Positions 26,829 through 36,302 of a stretch of DNA of 64,000 bases are shown piece by piece. The stretch is from Croceibacterium segetis. GTDB taxonomy: Bacteria; Pseudomonadota; Alphaproteobacteria; Sphingomonadales; Sphingomonadaceae. The notes under the pieces are model-generated. The model searched no databases. It saw only the letters and a program-made list of their open reading frames with translations, and was not told where the DNA came from. Each line of letters starts with the position of its first letter. Position 1 is the stretch's first letter. The stretch spans positions 1-64,000 of the forward strand of contig NZ_JAANOZ010000015.1 in NCBI RefSeq assembly GCF_011320115.1, written 5' to 3'. A program made the translations under genes and the position numbers.

Positions 26829-28325
26829 CTAGTAGTTCTCCGTGAAGCGGCAGAACGCGGCGCGGGGCTTGCCCGGCTCCATCGCGGACTGCTCCTGCCC
26901 GAAACCCATCTGGCGCGGCCTGACCGGGACCCACCGCTGCCAAGCCGGTCGCGCCGCGGTTCGCCCGGCCTTGCCGTTCGGATCGCCGCTGACCGCCAGC
27001 GCCGCCCAGTAGTCCTGCATCGCCACCCCGCCCGGAAGCGGCTTGCGCTCGAACACCCAGCCGATTTCGTAGGCGTGGCGGGTAAAGCCGCCGTTCTCGC
27101 CGACGTCGAAGCTGTAGCGCCAGACCGGCCACCCGTGATCGGCCAGGAGATCGGCCAGGCGGTCGGCCGGACAATGGAATTCGCCGTCCGACTGGATGCG
27201 CATCTCGAGATGGGCGCGGCGCGGATCGGGCGCCTGCTCGGCGCGGTAGGCCGCGGCGGCCTCGGCCGCATGGGCGCCGAACCAGGTCTCGGCCAGCGTG
27301 GCGAGCTTGGTGGGTTCGATCGAATCAGCGCCTGGCCCGAACTCGACTTTGTTGGTCCCGATAATGACCGGCTTGGGCTTGTTCTCGGCGATCAGCAGGT
27401 CGGGCGCGCGCGGCAGGACCTTCCCGTCGACGGTGATCCGCAGCCAATTGGCCTCGCCGTGCTGCGCGAGCGGATCGTGCAGCTGCTCCTGCAGCGTCAG
27501 CAGCGCCACCGGCGAAAGGCGGCGCAACGCTGCGAGATCGCCCTTGGCGTCGGCCTTCTCTTCCAGTTCGGTTCCGAGCTTCTCGGCTTCGGAGAGCGGA
27601 CGGAAAGTCATCCCGAAACCCGGCGTGCCGCTCTCGAGGATCGCCTTGTGGAACAGCCCTTGCGCAGCCGGTGCGGCGAGCAGCAGCGAGACGTCCTGCG
27701 ACCCGGCGCTTTCGCCATATATCGTCACGTTGTCCGGATCGCCGCCGAAGCGCGCGATGTTGTCATGCACCCACTGCAGCGCGGCGATCTGGTCCATCAG
27801 CGCGTAATTCCCGCTCGCCCCGCCCTGCTCGGCCGACAGCTCGGGCGAGGAGAGGAAACCGAGCACGCCGAGGCGGTACTGCACCCCGACCGCGACCACC
27901 CCTTGCTGGGTCAGGTCCGAATCCGCCGGGCCGCCGGACGACCCCGAGCGATTGGAGCCGCCGTGGATCCACACCATCACCGGGCGCTTGCCGGTCAGCG
28001 ACGCCGTCTTAACGTCGAGGGTCAGGCAATCCTCGCTGGCGTGGAGCCACGACGCGCGGTTCCAGCCTTCCGAGTTCTGCAGGCAGGCCGGGCCGTTGTG
28101 CGTCGCGTCCCGCACGCCTTGCCAGTGATTGACCGGCTGCGGCGGGCGCCAGCGCAAGTCGGCCAACGGCGGCGCGGCGTACGGGATCGCGCGGAAGACC
28201 AGCGCGCCGCCGACCGCCTCGCCGCGCACTTCGCCGCCTGGAACGGCGACCATGGGCCCCGCCGGCTGCGCCGAAGCAGCCGTAGCGGCCAGCACGGCCG
28301 CGGCGACGAAGCCGCTCAGCCGCAA
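26829..28325 (-). CDS. Type B carboxylesterase, exported
   Basis: Alpha/beta-hydrolase of the type B carboxylesterase family (about 498 aa). Visible are the oxyanion region WIHGGSNRSG at 119-128, SEDCLTLDV at 97-105, nucleophile S206 in GESAG, an acidic residue in KVEFGPG, and the probable histidine in RHAYEIGW. The TTG at 28325 is chosen: GGAGAAGG lies seven bases upstream, it overlaps the GH3 stop, and it opens a signal peptide (1-19, ending ASAQ). Within a mannan/glucan operon it may remove acetyl or feruloyl decorations, although the family is broad and substrate is not readable. Length and motifs are intact. Confidence 0.88.
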   Translation of the reverse strand: MRLSGFVAAAVLAATAASAQPAGPMVAVPGGEVRGEAVGGALVFRAIPYAAPPLADLRWRPPQPVNHWQGVRDATHNGPACLQNSEGWNRASWLHASEDCLTLDVKTASLTGKRPVMVWIHGGSNRSGSSGGPADSDLTQQGVVAVGVQYRLGVLGFLSSPELSAEQGGASGNYALMDQIAALQWVHDNIARFGGDPDNVTIYGESAGSQDVSLLLAAPAAQGLFHKAILESGTPGFGMTFRPLSEAEKLGTELEEKADAKGDLAALRRLSPVALLTLQEQLHDPLAQHGEANWLRITVDGKVLPRAPDLLIAENKPKPVIIGTNKVEFGPGADSIEPTKLATLAETWFGAHAAEAAAAYRAEQAPDPRRAHLEMRIQSDGEFHCPADRLADLLADHGWPVWRYSFDVGENGGFTRHAYEIGWVFERKPLPGGVAMQDYWAALAVSGDPNGKAGRTAARPAWQRWVPVRPRQMGFGQEQSAMEPGKPRAAFCRFTENY

Positions 28326-30805
28326 GGCAGCACCTTCTCCGCGTCGCTGCCGAGGCGCACCTCGGCGAGCGAGTAGTCGGCCGCTCCGGTGGTCTCGAGG
28401 ATGAACGGCGCGGTGACCTTGCTCATGTCGGCGCCCTTGGCGGCGAAGCATTTGAGCGGCACCCCGTAACGGACGTACTTGCCGTTGGCCGGCAGCTTGA
28501 CCGGTACGCGCGCGCCGCACTTGGGCCCGTCGCAGCGCAGCGCCAGCGCAGTGCTGGCCGGCGCCTTGTCGACCTTGACGGTGAACAGCACCAGCACGTC
28601 GCCGTTTGTCTCGCGGCCGACGTTGATCGGATCGTGGCTCGACACCGCGAGCGCCGCACCGCCGCTGCTCACCTGCACCCGCCGCGCGCCCTCCTGCACC
28701 GCTGCGTCCGCCGCAGTGACCTTGGCACGGCCACCGATGGCATCGGCCGGAACCGAGGTGATGCGCTTCTCGTCCGCGCGGTCGATATTGCCGAGAACCA
28801 GCGACCAGCTCGAAGCCGGCACGCCCTTGGCGAAGTAGATCCGCGCGTCGCGGGCATCGCCTGCGGTCTCGGGCAGCGCCTTCCACTCCGTGCGCGGCGA
28901 CTGATATGTCAGCCCGTAGCCGAACGGGAACAACGCCCCATCGGCCATGCTCGGGGTCTTCGGCCAGGCTGTCGGCAGCTTGCCGGCGAAATCGTAGCGC
29001 GGTTTGTCGGCGGCATCGCCGATCAGCACGTCGGCCAGCCCGCCGCCCTCGGTTCCCGGGAGCCAGGCGACGACGAATGCGTCGGCAGCGTTGAGCGCGG
29101 CGTTCACCTCGAGCGGCCGCCCGGTGATCATCACCGCGACCACCGGAATGCCTTGCGCCTTGAGCTTCTTCATCGTGGCATAGGGACCTGTGAGGTCGGC
29201 ATCGAGCGCCAGCGTCGCACGGTCGCCCTGGAACTCGGCGTAAGGCTTCTCGCCGAACACCACGACCGCCGCATCGGGCTTGTGGGTGAAGCTGCCGTCG
29301 GGCGAAAGCTGCGCGCTGCCGCCGGCGGCGGTCACCGCTTGCCGGAGGCCCTTCCACAGCGTCGTCGAGCCGGGGAACTGGGAGTTGTTCAGGCCGGTGC
29401 CTTGCCAACTCAATGTCCACCCACCCGAGGCGCGCGAGACGTCGTCCGCCCCCTCTCCGGCGACCAGCAGGCGGCCGCCGGGCTTGAGCGGGAGCACGCC
29501 TTGGTTCTTGAGCAGCACGAGCGATTCACGCACTGCCTGCCGGGCCACGGCGCGGTGCTCGGGCGAGCCGAGCAGGTTCCACTGACCCGACAGCGGCCGG
29601 TCGGACGGCTTGCCGGCGGTGAACACGCCGAGACGGAATTTGACCCGCAGGATGTTGGTCACCGCCTCGTCGATCCGCGCCATGGGGATCTCGCCCGCCT
29701 TCGCGCGCTTGAGGAGGTCGTTGTAGATCGGCTTCCAGCTGTCGGGCGCCATGTACATGTCGACGCCGGCCATCAGCGCCTGAGGGCAGGAATCGTTGGT
29801 GCAACCTTCGACCTGGCCGTGCGCGTTCCAGTCGCTGACGGTGAAGCCGCCAAAACCCATGCGCTTCTTGAGCACGTCGGTGACGAGGCTCTTGTTGCCG
29901 GTCATCTTCTTGCCCTGCCAGCTCGAGAAGCTGACCATGACGGTGGCGACGCCGTTCTCGATCGCCGGACCGTAAGGCAGTCCATGGATGTCGCGCAGCT
30001 CGTCTTCGGAGATCTGCGCGTCGCCCTGGTCGACGCCGTTCTTGGTCCCGCCGTCGGCGAGGAAGTGCTTGGTCGAGGCGATGACCTTGTCGCGCGCCAG
30101 AAGGTTCGGCTGGTCGGGCGGGCCCTGCAGGCCGCGGACCATCGCCCCGACGTACGAAGCCACCAGTTTGGGATCGGACGAGTAGCCCTCGTAGGCGCGG
30201 CCCCAGCGGTAATCCTGCGGCACGGTGACCGTCGGCGCGAACGTCCATTCCTGGCCGGTGACGCGAATTTCCTGTGCTGTAGCCGCGCCGATCTTCCCGA
30301 CCAACGCGGGATCGCGCATCGCGCCAAGGCCGATGTTGTGCGGGAAGACGGTGGCGCCGATGATGTTGGCGTGGCCGTGGACCGCGTCGATGCCCCAGAT
30401 CACCGGAATGCCGACGCCGCCGCCCGACTTGTCGACAGAGGCGAGGTAGAATTCGTCGGCCGTCTTGAGCCACTCGGGCGCGGGCGCCAGGTCGTTGCCG
30501 TTCGGCCCGCTGTTGCCGCCGACGAGGATCGAGCCGAGGTGATACGTCTTCACGTCCTCGGGCTTCACGCAGCACAAGTCCGCCTGCACAAGCTGGCCGA
30601 TCTTTTCCTCCAGGGTCATGCGCTTGAGCAGGTCGGTGATCTGCGCCTCGACCGCCGGGTCGCGCGGCACCGGGTACTTGTACTGCGGCCATTTCTCGGG
30701 ATGGGCGACGCCGTTGCCCTCGGCCGACGGTTTTTGGGAAGCCGTCGTACAGCCGACGACCAGCGCCGCGACGGCCCCCAGAGCGAATCGAATCGATGCG
30801 TGCAA
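28316..30805 (-). CDS. GH3 exo-beta-glucosidase (ExoP-like), lipoprotein
   Basis: Third GH3 enzyme (829 aa), of the glucan exo-1,4-beta-glucosidase/cellodextrinase type rather than the xylosidase type of the first operon. It has WGIDAVHGHAN at 137-147, KHFLADGGT at 246-254 and nucleophile D325 in TVSDWNAHG, and a long C-terminal extension after the alpha/beta sandwich resembling the galactose-binding-like domain of ExoP. The TTG at 30805 follows GGGGAGAGG at five bases and begins a lipoprotein signal with lipobox VVGC (C19), so it is probably membrane-anchored. GTG 30844 would add 13 residues. It heads the five-gene minus-strand operon controlled from operator C. Confidence 0.92.
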   Translation of the reverse strand: MHASIRFALGAVAALVVGCTTASQKPSAEGNGVAHPEKWPQYKYPVPRDPAVEAQITDLLKRMTLEEKIGQLVQADLCCVKPEDVKTYHLGSILVGGNSGPNGNDLAPAPEWLKTADEFYLASVDKSGGGVGIPVIWGIDAVHGHANIIGATVFPHNIGLGAMRDPALVGKIGAATAQEIRVTGQEWTFAPTVTVPQDYRWGRAYEGYSSDPKLVASYVGAMVRGLQGPPDQPNLLARDKVIASTKHFLADGGTKNGVDQGDAQISEDELRDIHGLPYGPAIENGVATVMVSFSSWQGKKMTGNKSLVTDVLKKRMGFGGFTVSDWNAHGQVEGCTNDSCPQALMAGVDMYMAPDSWKPIYNDLLKRAKAGEIPMARIDEAVTNILRVKFRLGVFTAGKPSDRPLSGQWNLLGSPEHRAVARQAVRESLVLLKNQGVLPLKPGGRLLVAGEGADDVSRASGGWTLSWQGTGLNNSQFPGSTTLWKGLRQAVTAAGGSAQLSPDGSFTHKPDAAVVVFGEKPYAEFQGDRATLALDADLTGPYATMKKLKAQGIPVVAVMITGRPLEVNAALNAADAFVVAWLPGTEGGGLADVLIGDAADKPRYDFAGKLPTAWPKTPSMADGALFPFGYGLTYQSPRTEWKALPETAGDARDARIYFAKGVPASSWSLVLGNIDRADEKRITSVPADAIGGRAKVTAADAAVQEGARRVQVSSGGAALAVSSHDPINVGRETNGDVLVLFTVKVDKAPASTALALRCDGPKCGARVPVKLPANGKYVRYGVPLKCFAAKGADMSKVTAPFILETTGAADYSLAEVRLGSDAEKVLPCG

Positions 30806-30868
30806 GACGGCCTCTCCCCTCGCTGCCGCCCTCCCGTTGCGCACGGAATTGTCGCGGCCTCGTGGTTA

Positions 30869-30882
30869 TGGTAGCGCTATCA
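30869..30882. promoter_or_regulatory. XylR-type operator, site C
   Basis: TGGTAGCGCTATCA, the reverse complement of sites A and B. It lies between the divergent ExoP-like GH3 operon (minus) and the mannanase gene (plus), and links mannan/glucan enzymes to the same regulator as the xylan genes. Confidence 0.85.
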
Positions 30883-30916
30883 TCGCGCGATGCAAGAGCG
30901 TGAGGGGAGAAGCGCC

Positions 30917-32254
30917 ATGGCCTTGATGGATTTCACGCTCGACAGGCGTTCGTTGCTTGCCGGAGCAGGGGCAACCAGCCTCGCAGGCTGCGTCACTCTG
31001 CCACCCGCCGGAAGCGACCGCTTCGTCCGCCGGGACGGCATGCGCTTCACCCGCGGCGGTCGGCCTTATCGCTACACCGGCGCCAACGCGTGGTATCTCG
31101 CCTGGCTCGGCAGCGACACCAAGTACGGCGACCGTGCCCGGCTCGGCCGCGAGCTCGACCGGCTGCAGGCGATCGGCGTGGGTAACGTCCGCCTCCTCGC
31201 GGGCGCAGAGGAAAGCCCGGTCAGGAACAGCATCAAGCCCGGCTTCGAGATGCAGGACGGCACGCTCAACACCGCGCTCCTCGCCGGGCTCGACACGGCG
31301 ATGGCCGAGCTCGGCAAGCGCGGGATGACCGCGGTTCTGTACATCACCAACAACTGGGAATGGTCGGGCGGGATGATGAGCCGCCTTTACTGGGAGACCG
31401 GCAAGCTCAAGAACATGAACGACCCGGCCGACCCGTGGCCGGCCTTCCCCGATGCGGGCAGCGCGTTTTACGCCAACGAGCCGGCGGTCAGGCGTTTCTT
31501 CGGCTATGTGCGGATGCTGGTAACGCGCACCAACAGCGTCACCGGCCTCGCCTATCGCGACGACCCGACGTTGATGGCCTGGCAACTCGGCAACGAGCCG
31601 CGCCCGGGCGTCTCGCCGGCGGTGATGAAGGCGATCCTGCCCGCCTATTACAAGTGGATCGGCGACAGCGCGGCGCTGATCCGCTCGCTCGACCCGAACC
31701 ACCTCGTTTCGCTCGGCATGGAAGGAACGATCGCCACCAACGGTAGCACCGAGATCGTCGCCCGCGCGCACCGCGACATCGACTACATGACCGCGCACGT
31801 CTGGCCGCTCAACTGGGGCTGGGTCGACGGCAAGAACCTCGCCGGCACCTGGGACGCGGGCAAGGCCAAGGTGGTCGACTACATCGACACCCACGTTCGC
31901 CTGGCGCGCGAAGCGGGCAAGCCGCTGGTGTTCGAGGAATTCGGCTTCCCGCGCGACGGCGAGCTCTACGATCCCTCCGTGCCGACCACGTTCCGCCAGC
32001 GCTACTACCGCCTGATCTACGGCGCCGCCGAGGCCAGCCTCGCGGCGGGTGGGCCGGTCCAGGGAACCAACTTCTGGGCCTGGAACGGCGAGGCTCGCGC
32101 TCAGCACGCCGACCACCATTTCGTTGCCGGCGTGGACACCCAGTACATGGGCGACCCGCCGCACGAGCCGCAAGGCTGGTACGGCAATTTCGACAGCGAC
32201 GCCGAGATGCTGGCGATCATCCGCGAGCACGCCGAGGCGTTCGCGACCAACTAG
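30917..32254 (+). CDS. GH5_7-like endo-beta-1,4-mannanase, Tat/lipoprotein signal
   Basis: Family 5 enzyme (445 aa) resembling the subfamily 7 mannan endo-1,4-beta-mannosidases: acid/base E227 in QLGNEPRP, nucleophile E341 in FEEFGFPRD, and HVWPLNWGW at 294-302. ATG 30917 is supported by GGGGAG 7 bases upstream; in-frame ATG 30890 is just a longer reading. The N-terminus combines a twin-arginine motif (DRRSLLAGAG) with a lipobox LAGC (C25), suggesting a folded, lipid-anchored enzyme exported by Tat. It is transcribed alone, divergently from the GH3/esterase/GH27/GH5 operon, and ends over the last bases of the convergent uxuB. Confidence 0.9.
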   Translation: MALMDFTLDRRSLLAGAGATSLAGCVTLPPAGSDRFVRRDGMRFTRGGRPYRYTGANAWYLAWLGSDTKYGDRARLGRELDRLQAIGVGNVRLLAGAEESPVRNSIKPGFEMQDGTLNTALLAGLDTAMAELGKRGMTAVLYITNNWEWSGGMMSRLYWETGKLKNMNDPADPWPAFPDAGSAFYANEPAVRRFFGYVRMLVTRTNSVTGLAYRDDPTLMAWQLGNEPRPGVSPAVMKAILPAYYKWIGDSAALIRSLDPNHLVSLGMEGTIATNGSTEIVARAHRDIDYMTAHVWPLNWGWVDGKNLAGTWDAGKAKVVDYIDTHVRLAREAGKPLVFEEFGFPRDGELYDPSVPTTFRQRYYRLIYGAAEASLAAGGPVQGTNFWAWNGEARAQHADHHFVAGVDTQYMGDPPHEPQGWYGNFDSDAEMLAIIREHAEAFATN

Positions 32255-33618
32255 CCCCGCAACTGCCGTTCCAGGTAGGCGCGCTCCTCCGCGCTAGGCT
32301 GCCATGGCGAGGCGATCAGCCCCGGCGGACCGAAAAACGCCGGGACGATCTCATCCGCGCCATTCTCGCGCCAGGCGCCAGCCAACTCGGCGGCAAGCGG
32401 ATCGTCGACAAGCGGACCGCCGCGCACGTGGCGCAACCACGCGGCGAGCGCAGCCAAGGTCGCTTCGCACAGTTCGCCGCGCGCCTGGTGCGCCGCGAGG
32501 CTGGCGAGCCAGCGCTGGGGAATCTTCTGGCTGCCGTCCATGGCGATCTGCGCCAGCCGGTGTTTGAGCGCGGGGTTGGCAAAACGGCCAAGCAGCGCGT
32601 CGGCGTAGGAGTCGAGGTCCTGCCCGACAGCGGGAACGAAGCTTGTCGCCGCCTCGCGCCGCATCAACTGCTCGATGAGCGGCCGCAACGCCGGGTCGGC
32701 GATCGCCTGATCGACGTATTCGTGACCACGCTCAAGCCCGAGATAAGCCATCGCCGAGTGGGCGCCGTTGAGCATGCGTAGTTTGGCGGTTTCGTACGGC
32801 GCGACATCGGTGACCAGTTCGGCGCCGACCTTATCCCAACCAGGGCGCGGGCCGGCGAAGCAGTCCTCGATCACCCACTGGCTGAACGGCTCGGCGAACA
32901 CCGCGCCTTCGTCGCGCTGGCCGAGGCGGGCTTCCAGGACGTCGATGTCGGCCGAGGTAGCGGCCGGCACGATACGGTCGACCATCGAGTTCGGGCAGCG
33001 GCACTCATTCTCGAACCACTCGACCAGGTCCGGCGCGCGAAAGGCGAGCCACTCGCGCACCAGCCGTTCAAGCTGGCGACCGTTGTCGGTCAGGTTGTCG
33101 CACGAAAGCAGCGTCAGCCCTTGCAGCCCCGCGTCGCGGCGTCGCGCAAGCCCTTCCGCCAGCGGCGGATAGAAGCTTGTTTCCGCCAGCGCGAAATCGA
33201 GCGAACCGTCGGGCGCCCGCGCATAGCCTTTCTCGGTCACCGTGAAACTGACGACGTGGCATTCGGGAGCCGCCAGGTGTTCGACGATCTCCACTCCTTC
33301 ACGGTTGCCGACCAGTACTTCACGCACCGCCCCGATCACGCGCGTGGCTTCTGCGTGGCCGCCGCGCTCGGTCAAGGTGTAGAGCCCATCTTGTGGATTG
33401 AGTTGCTCCGCGACAGCGGCGGAGCGCAGCGACACCCCCGCAATCGCCCAGTCGCGTTCGCCGCCGCTCATTGCCAGGTCGGTGTACCAGGCCTGGTGCG
33501 CGCGGTGGAACGCGCCGAGACCGAAATGGACAATGCCGACGGCTTGCGCATCCCGTTCGTATTCGAAGCGGGCAACGTCCGGCGGCAGCCGGCCCAGCGT
33601 TTCGCTTGCCAGCCTCAC
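32251..33618 (-). CDS. uxuB: D-mannonate oxidoreductase (fructuronate reductase)
   Basis: Polyol-specific long-chain dehydrogenase (455 aa) of the mannitol dehydrogenase/UxuB family, reducing D-fructuronate to D-mannonate with NADH. Visible are GLGAFHRAHQA at 33-43, SCDNLTDNG in the middle and KLRMLNGAHS, in which the family's catalytic lysine lies upstream and the histidine of NGAHS is conserved. Cytoplasmic, full length. The ATG overlaps the uxaC stop by four bases. Mannitol dehydrogenase is the alternative, but uxaC, manD and kdgK next door make the uronate role clear: together they convert glucuronate released by GH67 into KDPG. Confidence 0.93.
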   Translation of the reverse strand: MRLASETLGRLPPDVARFEYERDAQAVGIVHFGLGAFHRAHQAWYTDLAMSGGERDWAIAGVSLRSAAVAEQLNPQDGLYTLTERGGHAEATRVIGAVREVLVGNREGVEIVEHLAAPECHVVSFTVTEKGYARAPDGSLDFALAETSFYPPLAEGLARRRDAGLQGLTLLSCDNLTDNGRQLERLVREWLAFRAPDLVEWFENECRCPNSMVDRIVPAATSADIDVLEARLGQRDEGAVFAEPFSQWVIEDCFAGPRPGWDKVGAELVTDVAPYETAKLRMLNGAHSAMAYLGLERGHEYVDQAIADPALRPLIEQLMRREAATSFVPAVGQDLDSYADALLGRFANPALKHRLAQIAMDGSQKIPQRWLASLAAHQARGELCEATLAALAAWLRHVRGGPLVDDPLAAELAGAWRENGADEIVPAFFGPPGLIASPWQPSAEERAYLERQLRG

Positions 33619-35012
33619 AGTTTGTAGGCCGCCTTCGCGAGATCGTACGCCAGCGCCCTTGCCACCTCGTGGGCCTCGTCGAGCTCAAGCCGGTGCTCGG
33701 CGACCAGCTCGGCGAGGAAGCCGCAGTCGATCCGCCGGGCGACGTCGTGCCGCGCCGGGATCGACAGGAACGCGCGGGTGTCGTCGTTGAAGCCGACGGT
33801 ATTGTAGAACCCGGCCGTCTCTGTGGTCATCCGGCGGAAGCGGCGCATGCCTTCGGGGCTGTCGTGGAACCACCAGGCCGGGCCGAGGCGCAGGCAGGGG
33901 TAATGCCCGGCAAGCGGCGCCAGTTCGCGCGCGTAGGCGCTTTCGTCGAGCGTGAAGAGTATAAGCGTGAAATCGCGCTCGTTGCCGAAGCGGTCGAGCA
34001 GCGGCTTGAGCGCATGCACGTAATCGGTCCGCATCGGGATGTCGGCGCCCTTGTCGCGTCCGAAGCCTGCGTAAATGGCGCGGTTGTGGTTGCGGAACGA
34101 TCCCGGGTGGATCTGCATGACCAGCCCGTCGTCGAGGCTCATCGCGGCCATCTCGGTGAGCATCTGCGCGCGGAACAGCTCGGCGTCTTCCGGCGACGAG
34201 TTGCCCGACGCCACTTTGGCGAACAGCGCCTCGGCTTCGGCCGGCGCGAGATCGGCCGTGCGCGCGCTCGGGTGGCCGTGATCGGTCGAGGTTGCGCCCA
34301 TCGACGCAAAGAACGCGCGCCGCTTGCGGTGGGCGGCGAGGTATCCGTGCCAGGTGCCGCAGTCCTCCCCCGTCAACTCGGCGAAGCGGCCGAGGTTAGG
34401 GAGGAAGCCATCGTACTCGGGGTCGACCACAGGATCGGGCCGATAAGCGGTGACGACGCGGCCTGGCCAGTCGCTCTCGCGAATGGCCTTGTGATGCGCG
34501 AGCGCGTCGAGCGGGCTTTCGGTGGTCGCGATGACTTCGATGTTGAACCGCTCGAACAGCGCTCGCGGCGCGAACTCGGGCCGCAGCAGCGCGTCGGTGA
34601 TCGTGTCGTAGTAGAGATCGGCGGACTCGGCTTCGAGGCGCACCTCGAGCCCGAAGACTTCGGCGAAGACCCAGTCGAGCCAGATGCGCGACGGCGTGCC
34701 GCGGAACAGGGCGTAGTGCTCGGAGAAGAGGTGCCACGCGTGCCGCCCGCTCGCCGGGCCGCCTACGCCGAGCGCCTCCAGCGGGACGCCCTGCGAATAG
34801 AGCATGCGGAACAGGTAATGGTCGGGCTGCAGCAGCAACTCGCTGGCGTTGCCGAATGGCGCGTTGTCGGCAAACCACGCCGGATCGGTGTGCCCGTGCG
34901 GGCTGATGATCGGCAGGCCGGCGATCGGCGCATAAAGCTCGCGCGCGATCGCCCGCACGCCGGGCTCGGCGGGAAACAAGCGGTCAGGATGAAGTTCGAG
35001 CTTGTGTGCCAG
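33615..35012 (-). CDS. uxaC: Glucuronate isomerase
   Basis: Uronate isomerase (about 465 aa), interconverting D-glucuronate and D-fructuronate (also galacturonate/tagaturonate). The metal-binding HGH is in PIISPHGHTDP near the N-terminus, and TSTDHGHPSA, RNHN and HDSPEGMRRF are family motifs; the whole matches Caulobacter UxaC well. No ATG or GTG lies in frame near the start. TTG 34979 would remove the conserved HPDRLFP stretch, whereas a CTG at 35012, preceded by GAGGAGG at five to six bases, gives the expected N-terminus. I use the CTG and flag it as unusual. Promoter and operator D are just upstream, shared with manD. Confidence 0.93.
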   Translation of the reverse strand: MAHKLELHPDRLFPAEPGVRAIARELYAPIAGLPIISPHGHTDPAWFADNAPFGNASELLLQPDHYLFRMLYSQGVPLEALGVGGPASGRHAWHLFSEHYALFRGTPSRIWLDWVFAEVFGLEVRLEAESADLYYDTITDALLRPEFAPRALFERFNIEVIATTESPLDALAHHKAIRESDWPGRVVTAYRPDPVVDPEYDGFLPNLGRFAELTGEDCGTWHGYLAAHRKRRAFFASMGATSTDHGHPSARTADLAPAEAEALFAKVASGNSSPEDAELFRAQMLTEMAAMSLDDGLVMQIHPGSFRNHNRAIYAGFGRDKGADIPMRTDYVHALKPLLDRFGNERDFTLILFTLDESAYARELAPLAGHYPCLRLGPAWWFHDSPEGMRRFRRMTTETAGFYNTVGFNDDTRAFLSIPARHDVARRIDCGFLAELVAEHRLELDEAHEVARALAYDLAKAAYKL

Positions 35013-35061
35013 CGGGCCCTCCTCAACTTGTCTCTTGCCGAACCCGGGGGTCCTAACGCAA

Positions 35062-35075
35062 TGGTAGCGCTAACG
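35062..35075. promoter_or_regulatory. XylR-type operator, site D
   Basis: TGGTAGCGCTAACG: one arm is perfect and the other differs at two positions. It lies between divergent uxaC-uxuB (minus) and manD-kdgK (plus), placing glucuronate catabolism under the same regulator. Confidence 0.75.
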
Positions 35076-35092
35076 GGAGAGGAGTTTCGGGC

Positions 35093-36301
35093 ATGAAGAT
35101 CGCTTCGGCAAGGGTCATCGTGACGTGCCCGGGCCGCAACTTCGTCACTCTGGTGATCGAAACCGACCAGGGCGTGACCGGAATTGGCGACGCGACGCTC
35201 AATGGCCGCGAGCTGGCGGTCGCCTCGTACCTGACCGATCACGTCATCCCCTGCCTGATCGGCCGCGACCCGAGCCAGATCGAGGACATCTGGCAATACC
35301 TCTATCGCGGCGCCTACTGGCGGCGCGGGCCGGTCGGGATGACCGCGATAGCCGCGGTCGACACCGCGCTGTGGGACATCAAGGGCAAGGTCTGCGGCCA
35401 GCCGCTCTACCAGTTGCTCGGCGGCAAGAGCCGCGAGCGCGTCCTTGTCTACGGCCACGCCAACGGCGCCGATCTCCACAGTACGGTCGAGGCGGTCGGG
35501 CGCTACATCGAGATGGGCTACCATGCCATCCGCGCGCAGAGCGGGATTCCCGGCATCGACAAGGCCTACGGTGTCGGCCGCGGCGATACATACTACGAGC
35601 CGGCCGACGCACGGCTGCCGACCGAGACCGTGTGGGACACCGCGAAGTACCTCGATTTCGCACCCAGGCTGTTCGACAAGCTGCGCGAGGCCTATGGTTT
35701 CGGGCCGCAGCTCTTGCACGACGTGCATCACCGGTTGACGCCCAACGAAGCGGCGCAGCTCGGCAAGTCGCTCGAACCCCACCGCCTGTTCTGGATGGAG
35801 GACGCCACTCCGGCGGAGAATCAGGAGGCCTTCCGCCACATTCGCCGTCACACGACCACGCCGCTCGCGGTCGGCGAAGTGTTCAACACCATCTGGGACT
35901 GCAAGCAGCTGATCGAGGAGCAGCTGATCGACTATATCCGCGCGACCGTAGTCCACGCGGGTGGAATCACCCACTTGCGCCGGATCGCCGACTTCGCGGC
36001 GATGTACCAGGTCCGCACCGGGAGCCACGGCGCCACCGACCTCAGCCCGGTATGCATGGGAGCCGCCCTGCACTTCGACACCTGGGTGCCCAACTTCGGC
36101 ATCCAGGAATACATGCGCCACACCGAGGAGACGGACGCGGTATTCCCGCACGACTACCGCTTCGAAGACGGGCACCTGATCTGCGGCGAGAGCCCGGGGC
36201 ATGGGGTGACGATCGACGAAGCGCTGGCGGCCAAGTATCCGTACAATCCCATGTGCCTGCCCGTCGCGCGCCTCAGCGACGGGACGATGTGGAACTGGTG
36301 A
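35093..36301 (+). CDS. manD: D-mannonate dehydratase (enolase superfamily)
   Basis: Mandelate-racemase-type enolase-superfamily enzyme (402 aa) dehydrating D-mannonate to 2-keto-3-deoxygluconate. Metal ligands are D210, E236 and E262; catalytic residues R147, Y159, H212 and H312 all sit at the same numbers as in the structurally studied Novosphingobium aromaticivorans ManD, and long stretches (for example [10 protein letters not shown]-like [18 protein letters not shown]) agree with it. It therefore belongs to the high-activity group rather than the RspA-like starvation regulators often named in automatic annotation. The ATG is 17 bases past operator D with GGAGAGGAG upstream. It replaces the unrelated UxuA of enteric bacteria. 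Confidence 0.95.
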   Translation: MKIASARVIVTCPGRNFVTLVIETDQGVTGIGDATLNGRELAVASYLTDHVIPCLIGRDPSQIEDIWQYLYRGAYWRRGPVGMTAIAAVDTALWDIKGKVCGQPLYQLLGGKSRERVLVYGHANGADLHSTVEAVGRYIEMGYHAIRAQSGIPGIDKAYGVGRGDTYYEPADARLPTETVWDTAKYLDFAPRLFDKLREAYGFGPQLLHDVHHRLTPNEAAQLGKSLEPHRLFWMEDATPAENQEAFRHIRRHTTTPLAVGEVFNTIWDCKQLIEEQLIDYIRATVVHAGGITHLRRIADFAAMYQVRTGSHGATDLSPVCMGAALHFDTWVPNFGIQEYMRHTEETDAVFPHDYRFEDGHLICGESPGHGVTIDEALAAKYPYNPMCLPVARLSDGTMWNW

Positions 36302-36302
36302 C

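Noticed and set aside
35093-36301. RspA starvation-sensing protein
   Set aside because: All ManD catalytic residues are present at the numbers of the Novosphingobium enzyme and the neighbours are uronate genes.
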